Assembly (NCBI RefSeq): GCF_013386765.1 | Contig: NZ_JACARE010000033.1 | Location: 1 to 64,000, forward strand | Source of the DNA: Pseudomonas yamanorum | GTDB lineage: Bacteria > Pseudomonadota > Gammaproteobacteria > Pseudomonadales > Pseudomonadaceae | Reading direction: 5' to 3' | Length of the DNA: 64,000 nt | Shown: one piece after another, positions 28,131 through 36,121 of the stretch | Position numbering within the stretch: the stretch's first letter is position 1 | How the letters are laid out: each line of letters opens with the position of its first letter | Program-made: the position numbers and the translations under genes | Notes under the pieces: model-generated | The model's input: the letters and a program-made list of their open reading frames with translations, nothing else | Database searches by the model: none | Told to the model about the DNA's origin: nothing

Positions 28131-28849
28131 TGGGTTTGCGTTGCACCGTTATCGTCAAGGACGGTGAAACCTATCCCTGGCTTGGGCTGCGGAGCATTCC
28201 CGCTGGCGGTCAAGGGCATGACCACCGTTGAATACGGAGCGAGCATAGGCGGGTCGTCACTACTGTATTCGGTGCCATCAGCGGTCGCCACAACGCTGGA
28301 CAGCGTAATGTAATAGGCACTGGGGTTGTGCACCTCAGCCCGTAATGACGGCCCCTCCAACCGTCGCCACTTCAAGCCTCCCGGGGCCTTCGCAGGCGAG
28401 GATAGTGCCTGCGGACGCAGAAAAAGTTTGATGCGGGTACGAAAGGCCAACTGAACCGAATTCCCCGCACCGTCGGGTTTAGGTGGCACGCCGAGCACAT
28501 TGAGCCAAAACACCGACTCCCGGTCCGACGCAAGTGCCTTCCCCTCGCGTTGATCGAACGCCAAACGCAGCGCCTTGCCTTGCCCGGCCTCCATACGTGC
28601 GATGGGAGGCGTCAGGCTGAAGGGCACATCGCTGATTTCAGCGGCCACCTGAGCATCGCCTTCATCAATCCACGCTTGTACCAACCGTGGTCCCGCCGCC
28701 TCGTTTTTCAGGTTGACCGTCACCTCACGAGCCCCCGCAGGATAGACGATACGAGTACGGTCGATCACGATCTCCGCTCGAACGGCATTCGAAAACACCA
28801 GCAGCACCAGGCTGAGGGCAAGTGCCCTCGATCGTAAAATCACGGCCAT
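28103..28849 (-). CDS. Fimbrial chaperone, second of the inner operon
   Basis: The 248-residue PapD-like periplasmic chaperone has a signal peptide (RALALSLVLLVFSNAVRA), the conserved arginine in IVIDRTRIVYPA and lysine in FRTRIKLFLRP, which anchor the C-terminus of pilin subunits. It is the last gene of the five-gene fimbrial operon and its ATG overlaps the adhesin stop as TGATG. Together with the adhesin gene order this parallels cupA5 of P. aeruginosa, so it may serve the tip adhesin. Its nearest relative in the window is the chaperone at 34374, which shares the IDRTR start and the SDVPF block. Confidence 0.9.
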   Translation of the reverse strand: MAVILRSRALALSLVLLVFSNAVRAEIVIDRTRIVYPAGAREVTVNLKNEAAGPRLVQAWIDEGDAQVAAEISDVPFSLTPPIARMEAGQGKALRLAFDQREGKALASDRESVFWLNVLGVPPKPDGAGNSVQLAFRTRIKLFLRPQALSSPAKAPGGLKWRRLEGPSLRAEVHNPSAYYITLSSVVATADGTEYSSDDPPMLAPYSTVVMPLTASGNAPQPKPGIGFTVLDDNGATQTHHADWAPDK

Positions 28850-29955
28850 CAGCGATAAGCCATGGTGAAAGTTGCCACCCCGCTCGCGGTGCCTGGCTCG
28901 ATAGTGGGTGCGGTCTGGATGTAACGCGCGGTCAGCGGGATTTGGAACGTGCCGTTACCCGTTGAGCCTGCCTGCCATTGATTGGCATTGCCGATGCTTG
29001 AGGAGTCGGCGCCATAGCGTATGAGCGTGGTCCCGCGCAACAGTTGCAAGGCGACGCCGCGAGCCGTGGAAGCAGAGGTGAGTGACAATACATCCGTACG
29101 GTTAGCCGGTTGAGTCTGGTCGGTTAGAGTGACGAATACATCGAGCGAACTGCCATCCCCTCCCGCACAATTGAGGCTGATGTTTTCAGTGGTGCTGCCG
29201 GCATGACTGCCGGTCCCTTTGAACGCGCTGATCGCCACTTGCCCCAGCGACATTGATACCGAAGGCGTAGTGACACTACAGGTAGGCTTACGGGGCGCGT
29301 TGAACACTATCTTTGGGAGCTTCGTAATGTGAGATCCGGCGGTCGACTCATCCAGAGAAAAAAACGCAAAAAAGCCCCCGTCGTACGTCCCGCCGGTGGT
29401 CGGACCTGTGAGTACCAGGTAAACAACGGCCTTAAATCCCCATACTGCAAGCCTGTCAGCCGTTGTATGTAATGGCAGGTTCAGGGATGGGCCAATGGCA
29501 CGGTAGCTGCCGTTAGGGTCCGCGGCCTTTACCGCGAAACCAACACCGGGTACTCCACTGGAGGTAATTGGCATTGTCAGCCCTGAGTGGGCTAGGGTCT
29601 TTCCTGAATCAAAGAGATTCTGCCGGTAGCGGGAGTTGCGAATAAGCCAATCATCATATCCTGTGCACCTTATTGCATTGATGGGGCCGTAACTGTATCC
29701 CGCAGGGTCTCCAATGATGTCGCCCGCCTTCGCGTCCGCGGGGATGTTGATCGTCGCCGGTATGGACACCGTGATTTCTTCTGCACGTGTGCACTCCGCT
29801 CTCCCATAAACTGCACTGGACAGCAGTGCACCACTGAGCAACAAAAGACTGGACGACAGGCGCACCGTCACGTCACCCGGCCTTTTGCGCCCGTTGGGCC
29901 GCGTTATTTGTTTGAATAACCTCATAAACATCGCACAACAAAAACGAGTCAACAT
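28849..29955 (-). CDS. Fimbrial tip adhesin, inner operon
   Basis: The 368-residue protein looks like a two-domain fimbrial adhesin: an N-terminal receptor-binding part (about 50 to 225) and a C-terminal pilin domain (KPTCSVTTPSVSMSLGQV to the end, FTMAYR) that docks to the usher-chaperone complex. The C-terminus has the aromatic penultimate tyrosine of subunits. A hydrophobic stretch (RLSSSLLLLSGALLSSAVYGRA) acts as signal peptide. The start is uncertain: ATG 29955 has GGGAG upstream and gives a long n-region, and later ATGs at 29931 and 29925 are possible. The gene order equals cupA4; the receptor is unknown. Confidence 0.85.
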   Translation of the reverse strand: MLTRFCCAMFMRLFKQITRPNGRKRPGDVTVRLSSSLLLLSGALLSSAVYGRAECTRAEEITVSIPATINIPADAKAGDIIGDPAGYSYGPINAIRCTGYDDWLIRNSRYRQNLFDSGKTLAHSGLTMPITSSGVPGVGFAVKAADPNGSYRAIGPSLNLPLHTTADRLAVWGFKAVVYLVLTGPTTGGTYDGGFFAFFSLDESTAGSHITKLPKIVFNAPRKPTCSVTTPSVSMSLGQVAISAFKGTGSHAGSTTENISLNCAGGDGSSLDVFVTLTDQTQPANRTDVLSLTSASTARGVALQLLRGTTLIRYGADSSSIGNANQWQAGSTGNGTFQIPLTARYIQTAPTIEPGTASGVATFTMAYR

Positions 29956-30004
29956 TTTCCATATCTCCCGGAATGTCCTTGAACGCTGAATAAACCCGAC
30001 ATGT

Positions 30005-32683
30005 TCACAATCCGCTCAACGCACGCGTGGCCGGCGCCGTCACTGCCACGCACTGCCCTTGCAGCAAATCTGTGTCGACTTGACGCTCGCCCTTGATCGT
30101 CGGTGGCATTTGATAGTTGATGTGGCACTGGCCGTCGGCCGCCTCGCTCCACTTGACCAAAAGCACGCCGCTGTCGGCGATACCCCGGACAAACGCCTTG
30201 CTGGCTTGGCCAACCACGCCGACTTCAAGGCCTTGCTCATTGAACACCTGGGCGGCGAACGGCAGGGGCTGACCGTTTTTCTGCGAGGCCTTGAGAACCG
30301 CGGCACGCCCGCTGACCGTTTCGAATGTGATCAACGTCACCGCACCCAACGTCGGGGCGACCGTTTGGGTCGACTCCTTCAGCTCCACATCCAGTGAGGT
30401 GCCTTCGGGATCGATTTCCACCACGTTGTTCTGGAAGGCTCTGAGGGACGGCACGACGGCATAGCCGCTGCTGTCGATGCGTGTGCCGCCAGAGCCGCCA
30501 AGCATGGCGCCCTCGGCATTCGGCGCATGGACCAGTGTCGAGGCCTCGCCCAGACTTTGCGACAAGGTCATGCCACCTGCGTGAGCCACAACAGCGCCAT
30601 CGGCACTGAACGACAGCTGTGAACTGTCCTTGCTTTGGCCATAACCCATCCGCAGGTTAGCCGCGCGAGTACGGTAGCCGGCGTAGGTATTGACGTCGCT
30701 GGAGCTACTTCCTTCACTGGTACTGCGATTACCGGAAATGCCATAGCTGACTTCGGCATTCTCTCCGTACAAGCCGTTAAGCCCCACCTGCTGCTGGGCG
30801 CCATGAGACGCACCGGTGTCCCGGGATAACGAGGTGTAGATGCTGGGCGAATTGAAATCGCTGCCCAATGGCATCGACAGGGACAACATAAAGCGATTAT
30901 CAACGCGTCCCTGCTGCGCGGTACGCCCGAAAAACACCTCGTCTGCCAGTTCACCATCGCTCAACTGGCGGGTGTCTTCGACCCGCGAACGCTGGGCCGA
31001 TACGTTCCAGGTGACTCTCTTCCAGCTCGATCCGTACCCCACCGTAAACGAGGTTTGCCGCCCCTGCTGCGACCCCCAGTAATCGACCGAGCTGCCATAC
31101 AGGCTCAACGTTCCGTCCCCCAGTTTTTGACTGACGGTCAGGTCCAGACGGCTTTTCTGGCGGGCATAGTTGTTCGTATCCTCTCGGCGACGTCCGAGCT
31201 CACGCACGTTGATCGCATCGGGCAGGCTGAGATAGCCGTCCGACGAAAACCGATAGGCGCCGAGCAAAAAGTGCGTCCCCGAGGTCGGCAGGTTTTTGCT
31301 GTAGCCCAGGCCAAAACTGTGGCCTGACAAGTTGCCCTGCCCCTGTACCCCGGTTCGCGAGCCGCTGCCGTCCAGGGAGAACGCGCCGAGGGGCGTACTC
31401 ACGGCGATGCCTAGCTTGCCCTGGTTATAACCTTGAGAAAATGAACCGCCGCCATACAGCGTCAGCTCGTCTGTTAAACCTCGCTGCAAGGTGCCCTGGA
31501 ACACCGAAGGAGCGTTGCCTTCGATGCCCCGCTGGCGCACCTCGCCCAAGGTTGCGCTGTACTTGGTGGCGTCGGCGCGCAGCAATTGCGGGGTCACAGA
31601 ATATGGCACTACAAAGGTGCTCCGACGCCCGTCCACTTCGGTCACGCTGACGGTCAGGTCGCCGCCTGAGCCGGTGGCGAACAAGTCACTGATGACAAAG
31701 GGACCTGGCGCGACCTTCGTTTCATAAATGGTGTAGCCGTTTTGGCTAACCGTGACAGTGGCATTGCTGCTTGCCACACCACGAACCTGAGGCGCATACC
31801 CTTGTTGCGATTGCGGCAGCATGCGTTCGTCCGATGCCAGGGTCACGCCGCGTACGCGCACGCCGTCCAGAATTTGCCCACTGCTGAAGCTGTCACCGAT
31901 GGTCAGCTGTGACTTCCAGGGCGCGAGGCTACGCTGCACGTAGGTCGCGGTATTTTGATAAGGCTGCAGACCGCTGCGGGAGTTTTGGCTCAGGGCGCCC
32001 TGGTGCCGTAAACGCCAACTGCCCAGGTTGACGCCCGTATTGAGTCCCAGGTAGGTACGATCGTCCACATTCCCCGAAGTGCGGGTCGACGTGCTGAAGT
32101 TGTAACTGAGCAAGCCGGCGGTAACCCCGTCATCCCAATACTCAGGATCGACATAACCCCGGGCAGATTGCTTGAGGTATATCTGCGGGACACTGGCCGA
32201 CCACTCAAGCGTCGACGCATCAAAACTGCTGCTGGCAAGTGGGATCCATTGTCCGAGATCGCCACAGAGCGCGCCATCCAGCCGCCGGCTGGCCATTACG
32301 TCCTGGGCGGCACTGCGATCAACCCTGTCCAGTGCAACGCCCAATTGCTCAAGCATGTGCGGAGCGAAGCATGGAACCGCCCCACTCTTTTCATCGAGGG
32401 CAATGAAATCAACATCACGGCGCCCCACGCGCTGGCCATTGACGATTACATCAATGCGATAAATGCCCGGGCTCAACACATTGCTGGTATTGAAACGTGA
32501 CATATCCGCCGTGGACGTCAGTCCACTGGAAAACGCCCCCAGGTCAAAGGTCGGCATGCTCGCAGAAGCCGCCTCGGACGACATCAATACCGCACTGAAC
32601 AGTCCGCCAAGCATTAACCTTCCAGGCCTGAAGGGCAAAACGGGGGCGCAACGATATACCCGTAGTTGAACGTAATTTGGCAT
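30005..32683 (-). CDS. Outer membrane fimbrial usher, inner operon
   Basis: The 892-residue protein is a FimD/PapC-type usher: N-terminal domain (FDLGAFSSG, DVIVNGQRVGRRDVDF), a 24-strand barrel, plug domain region (FVISDLFATGSGGDLTVSVTEVDGR) and C-terminal domains with the paired cysteines near CHINYQMPP. It assembles chaperone-bound subunits and secretes them through the outer membrane. A signal segment lies near residues 22 to 44. ATG 32683 follows a weak site and a TTG two codons upstream (32689) is possible. The next gene, the adhesin, begins 50 bases downstream of its stop. It is the longer of two paralogous ushers. Confidence 0.92.
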   Translation of the reverse strand: MPNYVQLRVYRCAPVLPFRPGRLMLGGLFSAVLMSSEAASASMPTFDLGAFSSGLTSTADMSRFNTSNVLSPGIYRIDVIVNGQRVGRRDVDFIALDEKSGAVPCFAPHMLEQLGVALDRVDRSAAQDVMASRRLDGALCGDLGQWIPLASSSFDASTLEWSASVPQIYLKQSARGYVDPEYWDDGVTAGLLSYNFSTSTRTSGNVDDRTYLGLNTGVNLGSWRLRHQGALSQNSRSGLQPYQNTATYVQRSLAPWKSQLTIGDSFSSGQILDGVRVRGVTLASDERMLPQSQQGYAPQVRGVASSNATVTVSQNGYTIYETKVAPGPFVISDLFATGSGGDLTVSVTEVDGRRSTFVVPYSVTPQLLRADATKYSATLGEVRQRGIEGNAPSVFQGTLQRGLTDELTLYGGGSFSQGYNQGKLGIAVSTPLGAFSLDGSGSRTGVQGQGNLSGHSFGLGYSKNLPTSGTHFLLGAYRFSSDGYLSLPDAINVRELGRRREDTNNYARQKSRLDLTVSQKLGDGTLSLYGSSVDYWGSQQGRQTSFTVGYGSSWKRVTWNVSAQRSRVEDTRQLSDGELADEVFFGRTAQQGRVDNRFMLSLSMPLGSDFNSPSIYTSLSRDTGASHGAQQQVGLNGLYGENAEVSYGISGNRSTSEGSSSSDVNTYAGYRTRAANLRMGYGQSKDSSQLSFSADGAVVAHAGGMTLSQSLGEASTLVHAPNAEGAMLGGSGGTRIDSSGYAVVPSLRAFQNNVVEIDPEGTSLDVELKESTQTVAPTLGAVTLITFETVSGRAAVLKASQKNGQPLPFAAQVFNEQGLEVGVVGQASKAFVRGIADSGVLLVKWSEAADGQCHINYQMPPTIKGERQVDTDLLQGQCVAVTAPATRALSGL

Positions 32684-32776
32684 AGTCAAAACTTCAGAAG
32701 GGGCTTAGAGCAATCTGTGCGACATCGAGCGATGCGTGCAGCCATCCAACCGACGTCAACAGCCGTCTGTTCACGC

Positions 32777-33568
32777 TCAAAATTGCAGCGCAGCTCGCTG
32801 GGTGGGTGAAAAGGCACCGTAGTCATTGATGTACTTGAAATGCACTTGAGCACTGGGAGGGATGACGGCTACCGCCTCGCGAACCGGCAGGCTCAGCGTG
32901 CCGCCTGGCTCGACCATCTGCGCGTCGACCGGGAGCACTCTGGCGCCAGGCCCGGCTCCCATGGCCAAGGCAATTTCATTGAACGTCACGTGGTACGCCG
33001 AAGGGTTGTGTACCTGCAGTAACACGCCCTTGGCGCTGCGCTGCAGGGCGAAATGCAGTTGGCCAGGAGCTGTGTCTGCATTGCCGGGCAAACCGGTCGG
33101 CCGGAAGAACACCTTGGTGCGTATACGGAAGGCGAATTGCAGGTGATTGCGGTCGCCCTCTTCGGTTACCGGGTCGAATTCGTTAATCCGGGGCGGCACC
33201 TCCAACACATTCAACCAGAACAGGGACTCTCGGTCGGCGGGCAATGGAGCCTTGTTGTAGGCCAGGCGCATCGCCTGACTTTTCCCGGCATCCAGGCGAA
33301 ACACCGGTGGCGAAAGACTAAAGGGGGCTTCGTTCAGCTCACGAGCCTGATGTGCATCACCGCCATCGACCCACGCTTGTACCAGCCGAGGTGTGTGCTG
33401 ATCATCATTGGTCAACTGGATCGTGATCTCACGGCGCTGCTCTGGATAAACCTGCCGTGTGCCGTTGATGATGACCCCGGCAGAGGCAAGCTGGGTGGCC
33501 TGGCTCAGACTGAAACCCAATACAACTCGCATCAGCAAACGGCTGAATGTCGTTGAGAGATTGAACAT
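32777..33568 (-). CDS. Fimbrial chaperone, first of the inner operon
   Basis: The 263-residue PapD-like chaperone has a signal sequence (VLGFSLSQATQLASA), the donor-strand groove arginine in GVIINGTRQVYPEQ and lysine in FRIRTKVFFRPTG. It lies between the pilin gene and the usher gene, as cupA2 does. It is related to the chaperone at 38689 (shared NGTRQ-YPE-R-EIT and INDYG/INDFG ends), which shows the two operons are paralogous. GGA precedes ATG 33568. Confidence 0.9.
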   Translation of the reverse strand: MFNLSTTFSRLLMRVVLGFSLSQATQLASAGVIINGTRQVYPEQRREITIQLTNDDQHTPRLVQAWVDGGDAHQARELNEAPFSLSPPVFRLDAGKSQAMRLAYNKAPLPADRESLFWLNVLEVPPRINEFDPVTEEGDRNHLQFAFRIRTKVFFRPTGLPGNADTAPGQLHFALQRSAKGVLLQVHNPSAYHVTFNEIALAMGAGPGARVLPVDAQMVEPGGTLSLPVREAVAVIPPSAQVHFKYINDYGAFSPTQRAALQF

Positions 33569-33661
33569 TGTTTATTCCTTGATAGGCTCTTGTCTGCACC
33601 CGGCAATCGCACCGGGTGAGAACTTCAGGCAAAAAACGCAGGGGCAATCAGCCCGGCCTGA

Positions 33662-34228
33662 TCAAGGAAACGTAACGGAGTACTGCACACTGGTACTGAC
33701 CAACCCAGCGCCCGCGGGCCCACCGGTGGCGATATAGCGTGCTGTGAAAGGCAGCGTCGCCAGGCCGCCGGTGACGGTTGCAGGCGTCGAATTGAGACCG
33801 GAGCGCAAGTCGATGGGTGTGTTCACGGCACTGTCGACAATCTGTACTTCTACGTTGGTCGCCGGAGTTGCCGCTGCGACGTTACGTAGATTGCCGGTGC
33901 CCGGATTGATGTTCGGGCTGCTTGCCTCGTACAACACAGCAACTACAGTTCCATCCGGGCATGTTGCGTTACCACCGACGTACACGAAGAACGGTTTTGC
34001 CCCGGCGGTTTGACCAGCAGCCGCAAGGGCTGAGGTCTGGACGCTTGACAGTACGACGGGGAAGTTGGCTCCCGTACCTGGAGAGGCACCGGTACCGCCG
34101 CTGATCGTGCACGTAGTGCCTTTAACCTCACCGGAAATCGTGATGGTTCCGTCCGCCGCAGACACAGCAGTGGCCATTACCCCAGAAGTTGCCAGTAATG
34201 CCATTGCCAATAGTTGTTTCTTCATCAT
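33662..34228 (-). CDS. Major fimbrial subunit (pilin), inner operon
   Basis: The 188-residue protein has a signal peptide (KKQLLAMALLATSGVMATAVSAA, cleavage before DGTITISGE), the pilin disulphide start GEVKGTTCTISGG, and a C-terminus with alternate hydrophobics ending SVTFP, the donor-strand accepting groove region. ATG 34228 and ATG 34225 are adjacent; either is possible and GAAG lies upstream. The operon A promoter must sit in the 145 bases between here and the end of the outer operon, or transcription reads through from it. It is about half identical by eye to the pilin at 39474. Confidence 0.9.
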   Translation of the reverse strand: MMKKQLLAMALLATSGVMATAVSAADGTITISGEVKGTTCTISGGTGASPGTGANFPVVLSSVQTSALAAAGQTAGAKPFFVYVGGNATCPDGTVVAVLYEASSPNINPGTGNLRNVAAATPATNVEVQIVDSAVNTPIDLRSGLNSTPATVTGGLATLPFTARYIATGGPAGAGLVSTSVQYSVTFP

Positions 34229-34373
34229 CAACGCTTCCTTAAGAAAATGGGCTAACGAAAGCGGCCCAAGACAACGTCGTCCTTTGGTCACACCTCCGTA
34301 GCCTTCTGTGGGGAACACGCTGAGATTCGATCCATACAAAGTCTCATCAAATTGTTTCGCGCCTGCGCCTCAA

Positions 34374-35099
34374 CTATTCCGCTGCGGTTTCAACGGGCGC
34401 CAGCGCATGGCTCAGGGATGCGCCATTGTCATCGAGGGTCGTGAATTGATCCTCGACCTGCCCTGCCGGCCCTGCGGCGGTGAGCGTCAGCGTAGCGCTG
34501 GAGCGCGGTGTCAACATTGGAGGGAGGTCGTTGCGCCAGGTACGGCCTTCGCGGTTCAGCACCACAGAAGACAAGGTGATGAAATAGTCGCCCGGATTGC
34601 TCACGTGCAACGAGCGGCCCTGCCACGTCCAACGCAAGGCTGCGGGTGCGTCCGCCACGGCGCCCGGCAAGCTTTCGGGGCGTAAAAACAGCTTGATCCG
34701 GGTGCGAAAGGCCAGGCTCAGGTGGTTGCTTTCACCGGCCGGCGGCGCTGGCCGGATCACCAGGACATTGAGCCAGTACAACGACTCCGTGGTGAGGCGT
34801 GGCTGATCGGGCTCCGACGTATGGATCAGGCGCAACGCCTGCCCCGCTCCGGCCTCCACCCGCAAGAGGGGCGGCACCACCAGAAACGGCACATCGCTGG
34901 ACTCAGGCCGCGCCATGGCATCACCCGCGTCGATCCACACCTGCACCAGCCTCGGCTCAAGCGCCTCGTTCGTCAGGCTGAGGGTCATCTCCCGGGCCTG
35001 TTGGGGGTATACCACCCGGGTGCGGTCAATGACGACATCTGCCGATGTTTGGGTACTGGCCAACAGGGACGCCGTGACCAGCAATACCCTGATGTTCAT
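34374..35099 (-). CDS. Fimbrial chaperone, second of the outer operon
   Basis: The 241-residue PapD-like chaperone has signal peptide RVLLVTASLLASTQTSA, the arginine in VVIDRTRVVYPQQ and lysine in FRTRIKLFLRPES. Its ATG overlaps the adhesin stop (TGATG), exactly as the corresponding pair in the inner operon. It resembles the chaperone at 28103, and is the last gene of the outer operon. ATG 35099 is chosen because the signal peptide begins MNIRVLL; the upstream in-frame extension to 35228 lies within the adhesin gene and is rejected. Confidence 0.9.
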   Translation of the reverse strand: MNIRVLLVTASLLASTQTSADVVIDRTRVVYPQQAREMTLSLTNEALEPRLVQVWIDAGDAMARPESSDVPFLVVPPLLRVEAGAGQALRLIHTSEPDQPRLTTESLYWLNVLVIRPAPPAGESNHLSLAFRTRIKLFLRPESLPGAVADAPAALRWTWQGRSLHVSNPGDYFITLSSVVLNREGRTWRNDLPPMLTPRSSATLTLTAAGPAGQVEDQFTTLDDNGASLSHALAPVETAAE

Positions 35100-36121
35100 C
35101 AGCGATAACTCAGGGTGAAGGTCGCAACACCATTGGCGCTGCCCGGAGTGATGTTGTCCCGGGTTTGAATGTAGCGAGCGGTCAGCGGGATACGCAGGGC
35201 ACCGTTGCCAATGCTGCCCGCCAGCCATTGGTTAGGGTTGCCCTCGGAAGCTGAGTCGGCGCCGTACAGGATCAATTGCCCGCCACTCAATAATTGCAGG
35301 CCGACCCCCGTCGCCTTCGACGCAGGCGACAACGACAAAACACCGCTGCGGTTGGTGGGCGCGGTCTGGTCGGTCACGGTAATCAATACATCAGTGGTCC
35401 GCTCTTCGGTGGCCCCCGCGCAGTTGATCACCAGGTTATCGGTCACGGAGCCGGCATGGCTGCCAACCCCTTTGAAGTCTCTCCTGGCCACCGCGCCCAA
35501 CGCCAGGGTGAGCGTCCTGGTGCTGACGCTGCAGGTCGGTTTTATCGGTGCCGCGATCACTGCATTGCCCAGGTTCACGGCGAGAAACCCCGGCCCGCTG
35601 ACGTCCGCAGGGCTGACCGTAAACCTGGCAATCGTGCGAGGGCCCAGCGTGCCCCCCGACACCTGCCCGGTGACCACCAGGTAGAGGCGCCCCTTCAAGC
35701 CCCAGGTTCCCGGCTTGCGCTGAGGCGCAATGTGCAACTTGATCGGGCTATCGGAGATGGCCCTCAACGGCGTGTTCGGGTCTTGTGCCGCAATGGCGAA
35801 TCCCAGCCCGGGAATGTTGCTCGCAAACACTGGCATAACCAGCCCCAGGGCGCGGTAGGTCTGCCCTGTGGCCGGGCTGTTGACGACGGCCAGGGACGAC
35901 GCCTCGGCTATCTGGATCAGCCAGTTGGGGTAGGTGCAACCCATGGCATGGGGGGTACCGAAGGGAAACAGGCCGATGGCGTCTCCCACCTTCGCGTCAG
36001 CCGGCACCTTGACCGTGGGAAGGGAGAGATTGATGTCGGTACCGGGAGTGCATTGGGCCTTCTCGGCGGCCTGTGACACGCCCATCACACCCAACAAGAA
36101 CAGGCCGATAAACAGCCTCAT
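35099..36121 (-). CDS. Fimbrial tip adhesin, outer operon
   Basis: The 340-residue protein has a classical signal peptide (MRLFIGLFLLGVMGVSQAA, cleavage before EKAQCTP), an N-terminal domain with CTPGTDINLSLPTVKVPADAKVGD, and a C-terminal pilin domain (KPTCSVSTRTLTLALGAVARRDFKGVGSHAGS to FTLSYR). The same blocks, including the FKG-GSHAGS and DQTAPTNRSGVLSLSPASKATGVGLQLL motifs, occur in the adhesin of the inner operon. Its ATG overlaps the usher stop as ATGA. It probably sits at the fibre tip. Confidence 0.87.
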   Translation of the reverse strand: MRLFIGLFLLGVMGVSQAAEKAQCTPGTDINLSLPTVKVPADAKVGDAIGLFPFGTPHAMGCTYPNWLIQIAEASSLAVVNSPATGQTYRALGLVMPVFASNIPGLGFAIAAQDPNTPLRAISDSPIKLHIAPQRKPGTWGLKGRLYLVVTGQVSGGTLGPRTIARFTVSPADVSGPGFLAVNLGNAVIAAPIKPTCSVSTRTLTLALGAVARRDFKGVGSHAGSVTDNLVINCAGATEERTTDVLITVTDQTAPTNRSGVLSLSPASKATGVGLQLLSGGQLILYGADSASEGNPNQWLAGSIGNGALRIPLTARYIQTRDNITPGSANGVATFTLSYR